A stretch of 64,000 nucleotides of DNA from Acinetobacter sp. ANC 3813. GTDB taxonomy: Bacteria; Pseudomonadota; Gammaproteobacteria; Pseudomonadales; Moraxellaceae. The stretch lies in assembly GCF_002135435.1 (NCBI RefSeq), contig NZ_NEGK01000009.1, forward strand, positions 1 to 64,000. The letters run 5' to 3'. Below the pieces are notes generated by a model. It saw only the letters and a program-made list of their open reading frames with translations, was not told the DNA's origin and searched no databases. A program made the translations under genes and the position numbers. This document shows, piece by piece, positions 54,902 through 63,050 of the stretch. Position 1 is the stretch's first letter. Each line of letters starts with the position of its first letter.

Positions 54902-55211
54902 TAGTTTTTTCTAATTTCCATCAGAATTATCCAATAAATATATAGATCATGCCTACGCACTACTTATTCATATATTGATTAAATATTAATCTTAACATAC
55001 ACTGCAAAGCTCAAAACCCCTCCAAAAAGATTTTCGAGTATCTGCCAATGAAGTAAGTGCTGTTTCATCATCAAAATCTCCGCTATGTTAATTTTTTGAT
55101 GTGCAAAATAGCACTAAAACACTTCATGTCTTTCAATTCGTTGGTTTTTATAAATAAAAAACGATATCTGATTGCTATTTTGCGCATGCATCTATTGTAT
55201 GAGGCGCGTTT

Positions 55212-56828
55212 ATGACGCAAATAATAACTCCCCAATCTGCTGCTGTCACAGCCTGCAATATTCAGCAGCTCTATTTAGAATTTTCAAATAAGACCATCTT
55301 TCGTGAACTTCAATTCAGTTTAGCGCCACGGCAAATTTCAGCATGTATAGGCAGAAATGGTTTGGGGAAATCCCTGCTCATGCAAATTTTACATTTTCAG
55401 CATGAGTCAAAACTCCCTTATGAAGGACAAATTTCTTGGCACATGCCACACGCCTACTTGCCCCAAATACAGCGTATTGAGGCTGCAACCATTGCTGACG
55501 CGCTGGGTATTAAAGACTTGCATCAGGCATTTGAACGTATTGAATCTGGCGATGGCCGATTTGAAGACTTTGATTTGGTAGAAAATATATGGCATATGCC
55601 AGCAGAGTGGCAATCTCTCTTGACTCAAGCCAAACTTCCGCAGGATTTAAATATTCTTGTTGATCATCTCAGCGAAGGCCAAAAAACAAAACTGGCTTTA
55701 TGCACTTTATTTTTAAAGCCTGATCACTATTTGCTCTTAGATGAACCCAGCAACCATTTGGATGCTGCATCTAGGGCGTGGTTCATTGAGCGTCTTCAAG
55801 CCCACCCAGCTGGGGCTTTAGTGATCAGTCATGACCGCAGCTTACTTGAGCATGTACAGCATATTTATGCCTTAAGTGAACACGGTATCCAGCATATTTC
55901 CGGCAATTACTCAGACTATACTCAGCATTATGCACAACATTATGATGCTCTAGAACGCCGTGCGGATCAGCAAAAACGTGAATTGAAACAGTTAAAAGTC
56001 AAACAGCATGAACACCAGATGAAAGCGCAAAAGCGTGAACGTAGCGGCAAGCAATTACGTGCGTCCAATTCACAAGCGCCCATCCTTTTGGACTTTAAAA
56101 AAGAACAAGCAGGACAAAGCTTAGCAAGCGTACAGAAACAGCAGCAGAAACAAATGGATGACAAACAGGCGCAATTTCGAAACTGTCAAATGCAGCTAGA
56201 ACATTTGAAACAGCAGCAGTTTCATTTTCAACATCATTCCGTTAAAACAGGTGAAATTATACGCATTCATCAGTTGAGTCTGCCTCACGGCACATCAGAG
56301 GAAATAAATTTTGCCATGAGTGCTGGTTCTAAAGTGAACTTACAAGGAGCAAATGGTTCTGGAAAATCTACACTTTTAAAAATACTTCATAAATCAGCAA
56401 CATCTTCTAGCGTAGATAAACAAATATTTACTGCGGTTCAATCGTTGTATTTAGATCAGAACTTCAATAGCTTAGCTGAAGATATAAGCGTGCTGGACAC
56501 TTTGCATCAATATAATGCAGATATTCCAGCCGAAGAATGGCGCAATCAATTGGGTCAACTCAGGATTCGAGGTGATAAAGCAGAACAGCCAATGAAAGCT
56601 TTGAGTGGCGGCGAAAAACTTAAAGTCGCACTACTCGGCTTAAATTTTTGGGCTAAAAATATAGAACTGCTGCTATTAGATGAACCAGAAAATCATTTGG
56701 ATATTGAGTCACGCGAACTATTGGCACAGGCAATCCGTCAATATTCGGGCGCTGTAATTTTAGTCTCGCATGACAGTGCTTTTGTTGAGCAATGCGGGAT
56801 TACCAATACTTTTCATATTGGCGTCTAA
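55212..56828 (+). CDS. ABC-F family ATPase
   Basis: A 538-residue protein with two ABC ATPase domains and no membrane segments. Domain 1 has Walker A GRNGLGKS near residue 52, signature LSEGQKTKL near 155 and Walker B LLLDEPSNHLD. A charged, Lys/Gln-rich linker spans about 245-345. Domain 2 has GANGSGKST near 380, LSGGEKLKV near 465 and LLLDEPENHLD. ABC-F proteins act on ribosomes, in translation or antibiotic protection. The divergent first signature motif suggests a specialised member rather than EttA or Uup. Confidence 0.87.
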   Translation: MTQIITPQSAAVTACNIQQLYLEFSNKTIFRELQFSLAPRQISACIGRNGLGKSLLMQILHFQHESKLPYEGQISWHMPHAYLPQIQRIEAATIADALGIKDLHQAFERIESGDGRFEDFDLVENIWHMPAEWQSLLTQAKLPQDLNILVDHLSEGQKTKLALCTLFLKPDHYLLLDEPSNHLDAASRAWFIERLQAHPAGALVISHDRSLLEHVQHIYALSEHGIQHISGNYSDYTQHYAQHYDALERRADQQKRELKQLKVKQHEHQMKAQKRERSGKQLRASNSQAPILLDFKKEQAGQSLASVQKQQQKQMDDKQAQFRNCQMQLEHLKQQQFHFQHHSVKTGEIIRIHQLSLPHGTSEEINFAMSAGSKVNLQGANGSGKSTLLKILHKSATSSSVDKQIFTAVQSLYLDQNFNSLAEDISVLDTLHQYNADIPAEEWRNQLGQLRIRGDKAEQPMKALSGGEKLKVALLGLNFWAKNIELLLLDEPENHLDIESRELLAQAIRQYSGAVILVSHDSAFVEQCGITNTFHIGV

Positions 56829-56835
56829 AATAATA

Positions 56836-56863
56836 CTACACCCAGCATTTATGCTGGGTGTAG
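56836..56863. terminator. Perfect inverted repeat after the ABC-F gene
   Basis: CTACACCCAGCAT and its complement form a 13-bp stem with a two-base gap. There is no T run after it, so termination is possible but not certain. Confidence 0.5.
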
Positions 56864-56908
56864 AAATGAGTGCTTCAACTCTTTTAGACTTATTCCAACT
56901 TACTTGAA

Positions 56909-56929
56909 TGCTTCACTGGTAGTGAAGCA
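56909..56929. other. Second hairpin between the convergent ABC-F and desaturase genes
   Basis: TGCTTCACT-GGT-AGTGAAGCA is a perfect 9-bp stem just downstream of the desaturase stop on the minus strand. There is no clear U run. Confidence 0.5.
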
Positions 56930-56947
56930 CAGTATTGAAAATATTTA

Positions 56948-58117
56948 CTAAAATTTGAATTTACTCGCAATGGCAGATTGCATACGCTGTTTAGCTTTAG
57001 CCGCATAATGTTTCGTTTCTGCTTTCCAGTCATTTGGCAATGAACACTTCGCAATACGCACCCAAACACTGCCAAACTGCTTCATAAAGCTGGCTTCATT
57101 GTAGTTAATGCCGTATTCAGCACATAGAGCTCGAATCTTTGGCGCTGCTTCTGCATAGCGGTTGGCAGGCATATCTGGGAATAAATGATGTTCAATTTGA
57201 TGGCTTAAATTGCCGCTCAAAATATGCAGCCACTCTGTACCGCTAAAATTGCTTGAACCGCGGATCTGGCGTAGATACCATTCAGCTCGGGTTTCATTTT
57301 CCGTATTGTCCATCTCAAAATTTTCAGCATCTTCGGTAAAGTGACCATTAAAAATGACCGCCGAAGCCCACAAACTGCGGATGACATTCGCTACTGCATT
57401 GCCCGCAAAAACAGGAATGGCATTTGGACCAGCAATGATTGGAAAAAAAACATAATCTTTAAGAATCTGGCGTTTCATTTTTTTGCGTACAGGCGCTGCA
57501 TCTTCCCATACTTGCGCCCAAGTCTTAGTTTTATAGGCAATGGCTTCCTCTAAATGCAGGTTTTGCACGCCAACATACCATTCAAAGAACAGCATCAGCT
57601 GAGCAGCCAATGGAATATTCAGCAAAAAGCGCGGCTCCCATTTTTGCGCATCACTGACCCGGATTAGGCCATAACCCACATCATGATCCATACCGACAAT
57701 ATTGGTATAAGTATGATGGATATAGTTATGCGTATATTTCCAGTCTGGACCAGTCGCCATGGTATCCCAGTCGTAATTGGCGCCATTTAAGCTCGGGTCA
57801 TTCAGCCAATCAAATTGGCCATGCATGACATTGTGGCCCAATTCCATATTTTCTACAATTTTAGAAACACCCAGCAAACCTGTTCCTAAAAGCCAAACTG
57901 GCGGCACCCAGCCTGCAAACATCAGCATGCCGCGTGATGCAATTTCGCTGTAACGGACAAAGTTGCGGATTTTATAAATATATTTCGCATCTTTTTCGCC
58001 AATGCTGTCCATGATTTCACGGCGAATGGCTTCAACTTTAGCGCCAAACTCTTCAATTTGGTCAGAACTCAAATACTGAGACTTGCTGTTTACATTAAAA
58101 TTTACGGGCTTATTCAT
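56948..58117 (-). CDS. Membrane fatty acid desaturase
   Basis: A 389-residue membrane di-iron desaturase. The three His boxes are GHNVMHGQFDW near residue 92, HNYIHHTYTN near 129 and HQIEHHLFPD near 308. Membrane segments lie at about 60-85 and 195-250. The family inserts double bonds into acyl chains of membrane lipids. The gene directly upstream on the same strand encodes a ferredoxin-domain reductase, the probable electron donor, as in the Pseudomonas DesB-DesC arrangement. A dyad upstream of that gene may bind a TetR-type sensor. Confidence 0.88.
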   Translation of the reverse strand: MNKPVNFNVNSKSQYLSSDQIEEFGAKVEAIRREIMDSIGEKDAKYIYKIRNFVRYSEIASRGMLMFAGWVPPVWLLGTGLLGVSKIVENMELGHNVMHGQFDWLNDPSLNGANYDWDTMATGPDWKYTHNYIHHTYTNIVGMDHDVGYGLIRVSDAQKWEPRFLLNIPLAAQLMLFFEWYVGVQNLHLEEAIAYKTKTWAQVWEDAAPVRKKMKRQILKDYVFFPIIAGPNAIPVFAGNAVANVIRSLWASAVIFNGHFTEDAENFEMDNTENETRAEWYLRQIRGSSNFSGTEWLHILSGNLSHQIEHHLFPDMPANRYAEAAPKIRALCAEYGINYNEASFMKQFGSVWVRIAKCSLPNDWKAETKHYAAKAKQRMQSAIASKFKF

Positions 58118-58156
58118 TTGTTTTTCTCCCCTTTAACGCATCTAGATAGGTTGGGC

Positions 58157-59179
58157 TTATAAGTTAATCGTGACTGGGCTGATGGCTTGGGAAATGCACA
58201 GCTTAATCTGTGAATTGTTCTGGCTATCAATTTCTCCAGTCAAAATGTTTTTGACTGAGCCTTGCACTTTGGTACATGAGCAAGTATTGCAAATACCCAT
58301 TCTACAGCCATGGGCTGGTCTTAAACCCGCCTGTTCTGCACTCTCCAGCAAGTTGCTTCTGGCTTGAAACTCCTGCTGCGCAAGCAGAAACTTAACCGGC
58401 TGCTCTGCTAGCGTTTCATCAATAACCAATTGAAAATATTCTGTGTTCAGCTGAGATGATAATTCCAGCTGCTGATAAATATTTTGAACACTTTGCATCA
58501 TACCTGATGCACCGCAGGCATAGCATTCACGTTGCTGGAAATCTGCAACTAACTCGCTCAGCAGATCTTGCGTTAAGTGCTGCTTCTGCTGCGCCGTATT
58601 AATCAGATGCAATTTAAACTGCGGATATTGCTCAGACAAAGCATTCAGTTCAGTGGCATAAGCATTGTCACGGCTAAAATAAAGCAAATCGACTGGTTTT
58701 GAATCATTTAGCAGATGACAGTTCAGTAAGGCGTATATGGATGTTATACCGCTGCCCGAAGCAATCAGTAAATTTGCACGTTCAGATGGCTTAAGTACAA
58801 AATCGCCCTGAGGCTGTGAAATTTCGACAATGGAGTTTACTGGCAAGGCCGTTAAGGCATTAGAAACCAGCCCCTGTTTTTTTACGGCAATGCTGATCAG
58901 TCCTTGCGGAGATACCTGCACAATGGAATAGCTGCGCTGCTGACGAACACCGCCAAGCACAACAGTAACTAATACGCTTTGCCCAGCTTGATAAGTGTTC
59001 ATTTTAAAATTGTGATTCGGGCGCAATTGCAGCTGAATAAAGTCTGCGCTTAATGGCTTGACACTGATAATTTCAGCCTTAATTTTTTTCCATGCCCAGA
59101 TTGAATCGAATTTTTCCGCGATAAAATCGACAAAATCTTCTCGGATCCATTCTGGCGCGTATTCTGCTCTTGTATGCAT
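58157..59179 (-). CDS. Ferredoxin-NAD(P)H reductase with C-terminal 2Fe-2S domain
   Basis: A 340-residue protein from the ATG at 59179 (MHTRAEYAPEW) with GAGG upstream; a longer frame starts at 59227. FAD-binding RSYSIVQVSP near residue 80, NAD-binding SGSGITSIYALL near 139, and a C-terminal plant-type ferredoxin domain with GCRMGICNTCSC and a distal Cys. The domain order (reductase first, ferredoxin last) is that of desaturase partners, and the opposite of AntC/BenC reductases. It supplies electrons to the desaturase encoded 40 bases downstream. Confidence 0.87.
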   Translation of the reverse strand: MHTRAEYAPEWIREDFVDFIAEKFDSIWAWKKIKAEIISVKPLSADFIQLQLRPNHNFKMNTYQAGQSVLVTVVLGGVRQQRSYSIVQVSPQGLISIAVKKQGLVSNALTALPVNSIVEISQPQGDFVLKPSERANLLIASGSGITSIYALLNCHLLNDSKPVDLLYFSRDNAYATELNALSEQYPQFKLHLINTAQQKQHLTQDLLSELVADFQQRECYACGASGMMQSVQNIYQQLELSSQLNTEYFQLVIDETLAEQPVKFLLAQQEFQARSNLLESAEQAGLRPAHGCRMGICNTCSCTKVQGSVKNILTGEIDSQNNSQIKLCISQAISPVTINL

Positions 59180-59200
59180 ATGAGCCTCATAAAAGTTTGA

Positions 59201-59218
59201 TGTATAGAATAATATACA
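59201..59218. promoter_or_regulatory. Candidate operator upstream of the reductase-desaturase pair
   Basis: TGTATA-N6-TATACA is a perfect dyad 22 bases before the reductase start, well placed for a repressor such as a DesT-like TetR protein. Confidence 0.45.
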
Positions 59219-59355
59219 AGTGTTCATTATTTTGATGACAAGATATTACGCGCCTGTTTTTTGTACTATGTCAATAAGGGACAGAATCTATCATTTGTGA
59301 CTTATTTGCATTTTTTGTCAGACAAAGTGGCATATTATGCCAATCCCGAATAAAC

Positions 59356-59387
59356 AAAAATACCAGTCATCTGAGACTGGTATTTTT
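59356..59387 (-). terminator. Terminator of the anthranilate/transporter operon
   Basis: AAAAATACCAGTC and GACTGGTATTTTT pair perfectly over ATCTGA, just after the transporter stop. Confidence 0.9.
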
Positions 59388-59405
59388 ACGATAAAATGAG
59401 CAATA

Positions 59406-60788
59406 TTATTCAGTTAATTGTTCATATTTTAGTTTTGAATCATTTTGAACTGATTCAGGCTCATCTACCGAAATCATTCTATCCTGCACCAAATAGACAG
59501 TAATCATGCCTAAAACTGCAGGAATGCTGAGCGCCAGAAAATTGTAAACATGCGGCAGCTGCATCGCTAAGAGCCAGCCGGTCAAAATTGGGCCTAAAAT
59601 TGCGCCAATACGCCCCATTCCCAGTCCCCAGCCAATGCCTGTGGTACGAATATTGGCAGGATAAAATTTTGCCATATAAGCCAAAAGCATAATTTGAGAT
59701 CCAATGGATGCCGCTCCTGCGCAGGCGATCAGCACGTACAGTACAACGCTATTAAACTGGAATGAAAGCAAAGATAAAGATACCGCGCCAATCAGCAGCA
59801 TGACCATCAGTACATATTTCAGATTGTAGCGGTCTGCTAAATATCCCCCCAAAATAGAACCGACCATCCCGCCGACATTGAGAGAAAATAGGAAAATTAA
59901 ACTTTTAGATAAATTATAGCCCGCTTCAATCATTAATTTTGGCAGCCAATTGCCTAGAGCATATACCATAATTAAAGTCATGAAGATTGAGCACCAGAAC
60001 ATTACTGTGCTGAAAGCGCGGCCATCTGAGAAAATCTTTTTTACTGGCGCCTTAACTGCTTGCTGATTGCCGCCATTCAGTACAAAGATGTCATCTGTTT
60101 GATAATGATACGAAGGTTCCATTTTACTTAAAAATTTTTGTACGGTCTGTGTTTGCTTACGGCGTACTAAAAAGTCAATTGACTCTGGCAGTATTTTCAT
60201 CAAAGGCAGCAGCACAACTAAAGGAATGCCTGCGATTAAAAACATGATTTTCCAGCCATAGGCAGGCACTAAAATCGAGCCTAAAAATGCCGCTGCCATA
60301 CCGCCAATTGCGTAGCCGCTGAACATCAAAGTGACAAAGAAACTTTTATATTTTTTAGGGGCATATTCGCTGACTAATGCAATTACATTAGGCATTACAC
60401 CGCCAATGCCAATCCCTGCGATAAAACGGCAGATTGAAAATTGCTGCGGGGTTTCTGCATATCCGCAGAGCACTGTAAACAAGCTAAAAAGGATTATGCA
60501 GACTGCAATCACCCGCTTACGGCTGACTCCATAATGTTCCAATTTGTCGGATATTGTGCCGAAAATCAGTGCGCCAAACATCATACCAAAGAGCGCTACA
60601 CTGCCAATCAAACCCGCCGTAACTGGATCAATCCCCCATTCTTTCATGAGCAGAGGCAAAGCAACCCCGTAAATCACGAGGTCGTAGCCATCAAAAATAA
60701 TAATGAGCGTACTCAAAATAATGACCCTCCAATGGAAGGCTGTTAATTTTGAGTTGTCTATCAATTGATTCACATTAATTTCACGCAT
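59406..60788 (-). CDS. MFS transporter, aromatic acid:H+ symporter family
   Basis: A 460-residue transporter from the ATG at 60788 (MREINVNQLID) with GGAGGGAAC directly upstream. TM1 carries DGYDLVIYG, the AAHS signature, and loops show SDKLEHYGVSRKR and GGYLADRYNLKY. There are twelve membrane segments. It is third in line after antB, separated by about 140 bases holding a long inverted repeat. Transport of anthranilate or benzoate is inferred from context. Confidence 0.85.
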   Translation of the reverse strand: MREINVNQLIDNSKLTAFHWRVIILSTLIIIFDGYDLVIYGVALPLLMKEWGIDPVTAGLIGSVALFGMMFGALIFGTISDKLEHYGVSRKRVIAVCIILFSLFTVLCGYAETPQQFSICRFIAGIGIGGVMPNVIALVSEYAPKKYKSFFVTLMFSGYAIGGMAAAFLGSILVPAYGWKIMFLIAGIPLVVLLPLMKILPESIDFLVRRKQTQTVQKFLSKMEPSYHYQTDDIFVLNGGNQQAVKAPVKKIFSDGRAFSTVMFWCSIFMTLIMVYALGNWLPKLMIEAGYNLSKSLIFLFSLNVGGMVGSILGGYLADRYNLKYVLMVMLLIGAVSLSLLSFQFNSVVLYVLIACAGAASIGSQIMLLAYMAKFYPANIRTTGIGWGLGMGRIGAILGPILTGWLLAMQLPHVYNFLALSIPAVLGMITVYLVQDRMISVDEPESVQNDSKLKYEQLTE

Positions 60789-60852
60789 CGTTCCCTCCTG
60801 GAACATCTCATTTTCATTATGAAAAATTGTTCTAAATTGCGCTTAATGAGAA

Positions 60853-60895
60853 GCGTGAGATTGAAGAAGGACATGCAAGGAACTCAATCTCACGC
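60853..60895 (-). other. Long inverted repeat between antB and the transporter gene
   Basis: GCGTGAGATTGA and TCAATCTCACGC form a 12-bp perfect stem over a 19-base loop without a U run. It may stabilise the 3' end of the upstream antAB message or lower expression of the transporter. Confidence 0.55.
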
Positions 60896-60928
60896 TAAGG
60901 GGCTAGCTTTCGCTAAACTGGACGAGTT

Positions 60929-61423
60929 TTAAAGATGATAAAAATCTAAAACTGCATTAATTTTGTCATTCAGCAAGATGACCTGCTTGGTGCAAATCTT
61001 AAACTGATCGCCATCTTTACGGATTTTGTAATTGACATGACCAAAGAATCGATTGGCATTTTCCATGCGCACATAGGATGTGTCCCAGCCTGCAGTCACT
61101 TCTATTTCATCCTGATCAGACTTCACAATTTGAATATTGCTGAGCTGATGCAAAGTACGCGGTAGCGGATATGCAGAGGATGATTTCTCTGTTTCTACTC
61201 GGAAAATTCGGTCTTCTAAACCGCCGCGGTTTGCATAATAAATCAGTGACATTTCGCGTTTAGGATTGGTCGTATACTCATGTTCAGACTTCCACTGCGG
61301 TACATGAAAAATCATGTCTTCAGAAAAATCTTCGATATAGCTTTTCCAATCTTTCTGGTCACATTTATGTGCATTGGCATATAAAAACTGTTTAATTTGA
61401 TAGTGCAATTCAGCATTAGACAT
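60929..61423 (-). CDS. antB: Anthranilate 1,2-dioxygenase, small (beta) subunit
   Basis: A 164-residue ring-hydroxylating dioxygenase beta subunit (cystatin-like fold) with the family segments DWKSYIEDFSEDMIFHVP near residue 25 and AYPLPRTLHQLSNI near 85. It assembles with the alpha subunit into the (alpha-beta)3 oxygenase that turns anthranilate into catechol, CO2 and ammonia. Five bases separate it from antA. Confidence 0.88.
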   Translation of the reverse strand: MSNAELHYQIKQFLYANAHKCDQKDWKSYIEDFSEDMIFHVPQWKSEHEYTTNPKREMSLIYYANRGGLEDRIFRVETEKSSSAYPLPRTLHQLSNIQIVKSDQDEIEVTAGWDTSYVRMENANRFFGHVNYKIRKDGDQFKICTKQVILLNDKINAVLDFYHL

Positions 61424-61428
61424 GACCC

Positions 61429-62823
61429 TTACTCCTCTACCACGCTGATTTTACGATTTGATAACCCTTTCAGCATTAACGATTGCCATGTACGGTGCTG
61501 GTTCACATATAAACCTTCTTGGGTAATTTCAGTGCCCGTGATTAGCGGCTGAATATCTAAAATCTTACTGTTTTTGCTTTCACCATAGTTCCAGCTTTGA
61601 AAACCGCGTGAAATATCATTCCATTTAGAATTGCGCGCTTCAAAACCGCGCTGTGCTTCTTTAAATTCCACCAAATCATCCGGCGTGCCCATGCCTGAAA
61701 CATTAAAGAAGTCTTCAAATTGGCGGATACGGCTTTCGCGGTCTTCATCCGACTCACCTTTTACCCCTAAGCACTGTGAGATAATTTCCGTCTTGTTCCA
61801 TGCTACTGGGCGGATAATCCGAAGCTGCGAGCTGATCTGATCCATAAAGAAAAGGCTTGGATAGATATTCAGATTGCGTAAGCGGTGCATCATCCATTCC
61901 GCTGTTTCATGACCATATTTTTCCAGTAAACGCGGCATAACACTCTCATAACCTGGACGCACTTCTGGGTTTGGCATATCGCTGAACAATACGCTATGGC
62001 CATTTTTAAAACTGAACCAGCCATCGTCGGTTTGCGTATCACCCGCGCCGAGTTTGCTGTAATCCAATGTTTTGCTGTTATGAATGCCTTTTTCGTCTTC
62101 TAATGTTTTACGGTGCTGAACTGTTGCAACGTAGTTATAATGCACGGTACTGACATGATAGCCGTCCAGACCATTTTCGTTCTGCAGTTTCCAGTTGGCA
62201 TCAAACTCATATTTAGAGCGGCCTTCAATGACTTCCAGCTCACCCGTTGGCGACTGGGCAATCATCATGTCCAAAAATTTGCGGGTATCGCCCAAAAAGT
62301 CTTCCAGATTTTGCTGTGAATTTACATCCAAATTTACAAATACAAAGCCGCGGTAGCTTTGCACCAAGCCTTTTTTTAAGCCTAAAGTTGATTTATCAAA
62401 AGTGGTATCGCAATACTCTGCAGGCGCTTTGACTTTGAGTAATTTCCCATCGTTTTTATAGCACCACGCATGGAATGGACATACAAAACTGGCCTGATTG
62501 CCTTTATACATGCGGGTCAGCGTTGTACCGCGGTGCGAACAAGTGTTCGACAAAGCATGCAGCTGCTGTTCTTTATCACGGGTGATGATCATTGGATAAC
62601 GGCCAATCTGTACCGTAATAAAATCATTAGGATTGGCAATTTCACTTTCATGGCAGGCATAGATCCACGATTTTTCGAAGATATATTCCATTTCCAAATC
62701 AAATAATTCTGGCTCGGTAAAAATTGAACGGCCAACACGAAATACGCCTTCGTTCTCGCGAAAATCAATATTGTCCTGAACAAATGATTTCCAATCTCGT
62801 TCCATCACTTGAGTATTTTGCAT
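61429..62823 (-). CDS. antA: Anthranilate 1,2-dioxygenase, large (alpha) subunit
   Basis: A 464-residue Rieske oxygenase. The Rieske ligands are in NTCSHRG and CPFHAWC (near 92-117). The mononuclear iron His pair is in DGYHVSTVHYNY near 219-225 with a distal Asp near the C-terminal third. Segments such as KLGAGDTQTDDGWFSFKNGH and SDMPNPEVRPGY agree with my recollection of AntA better than BenA. The product catechol feeds the cat pathway at the left end of the window. No antC reductase gene follows in this window. Confidence 0.85.
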   Translation of the reverse strand: MQNTQVMERDWKSFVQDNIDFRENEGVFRVGRSIFTEPELFDLEMEYIFEKSWIYACHESEIANPNDFITVQIGRYPMIITRDKEQQLHALSNTCSHRGTTLTRMYKGNQASFVCPFHAWCYKNDGKLLKVKAPAEYCDTTFDKSTLGLKKGLVQSYRGFVFVNLDVNSQQNLEDFLGDTRKFLDMMIAQSPTGELEVIEGRSKYEFDANWKLQNENGLDGYHVSTVHYNYVATVQHRKTLEDEKGIHNSKTLDYSKLGAGDTQTDDGWFSFKNGHSVLFSDMPNPEVRPGYESVMPRLLEKYGHETAEWMMHRLRNLNIYPSLFFMDQISSQLRIIRPVAWNKTEIISQCLGVKGESDEDRESRIRQFEDFFNVSGMGTPDDLVEFKEAQRGFEARNSKWNDISRGFQSWNYGESKNSKILDIQPLITGTEITQEGLYVNQHRTWQSLMLKGLSNRKISVVEE

Positions 62824-62876
62824 TCCTTCACTCCTTAAAGCTTTTCTTTAAGGTATAAATTTAAGCAGGCGTCTTC

Positions 62877-62911
62877 TATCCAATTTTCACCGCTGAATAT
62901 CCAATTTTCAC
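62877..62911 (-). promoter_or_regulatory. AraC-type direct repeats at the antA promoter
   Basis: GTGAAAATTGGATA (minus strand) occurs twice, at 62877-62890 and 62898-62911, exactly 21 bases apart, two helical turns. TTGGAT of the proximal copy is placed as a -35, with TTTATA 18 bases downstream. This fits a class II AraC/XylS activator site. Confidence 0.7.
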
Positions 62912-63050
62912 AAAGTTGCTGTCTACCTATAAGGTATACCCATATACTTATTTGATATTTTTGATTTGTGACAGCTCTGATTTAGACTAATTACAGCCAA
63001 AAGCATTGGATGCTGAATACGCCATCTTTGATCTGCGCAAGGAATATGCC

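Noticed and set aside
60929..62823. Benzoate dioxygenase (benAB) identity
   Set aside because: Segments around the active site resemble AntA, no benC/benD follows, and the local AraC regulator fits antR; not fully excluded.
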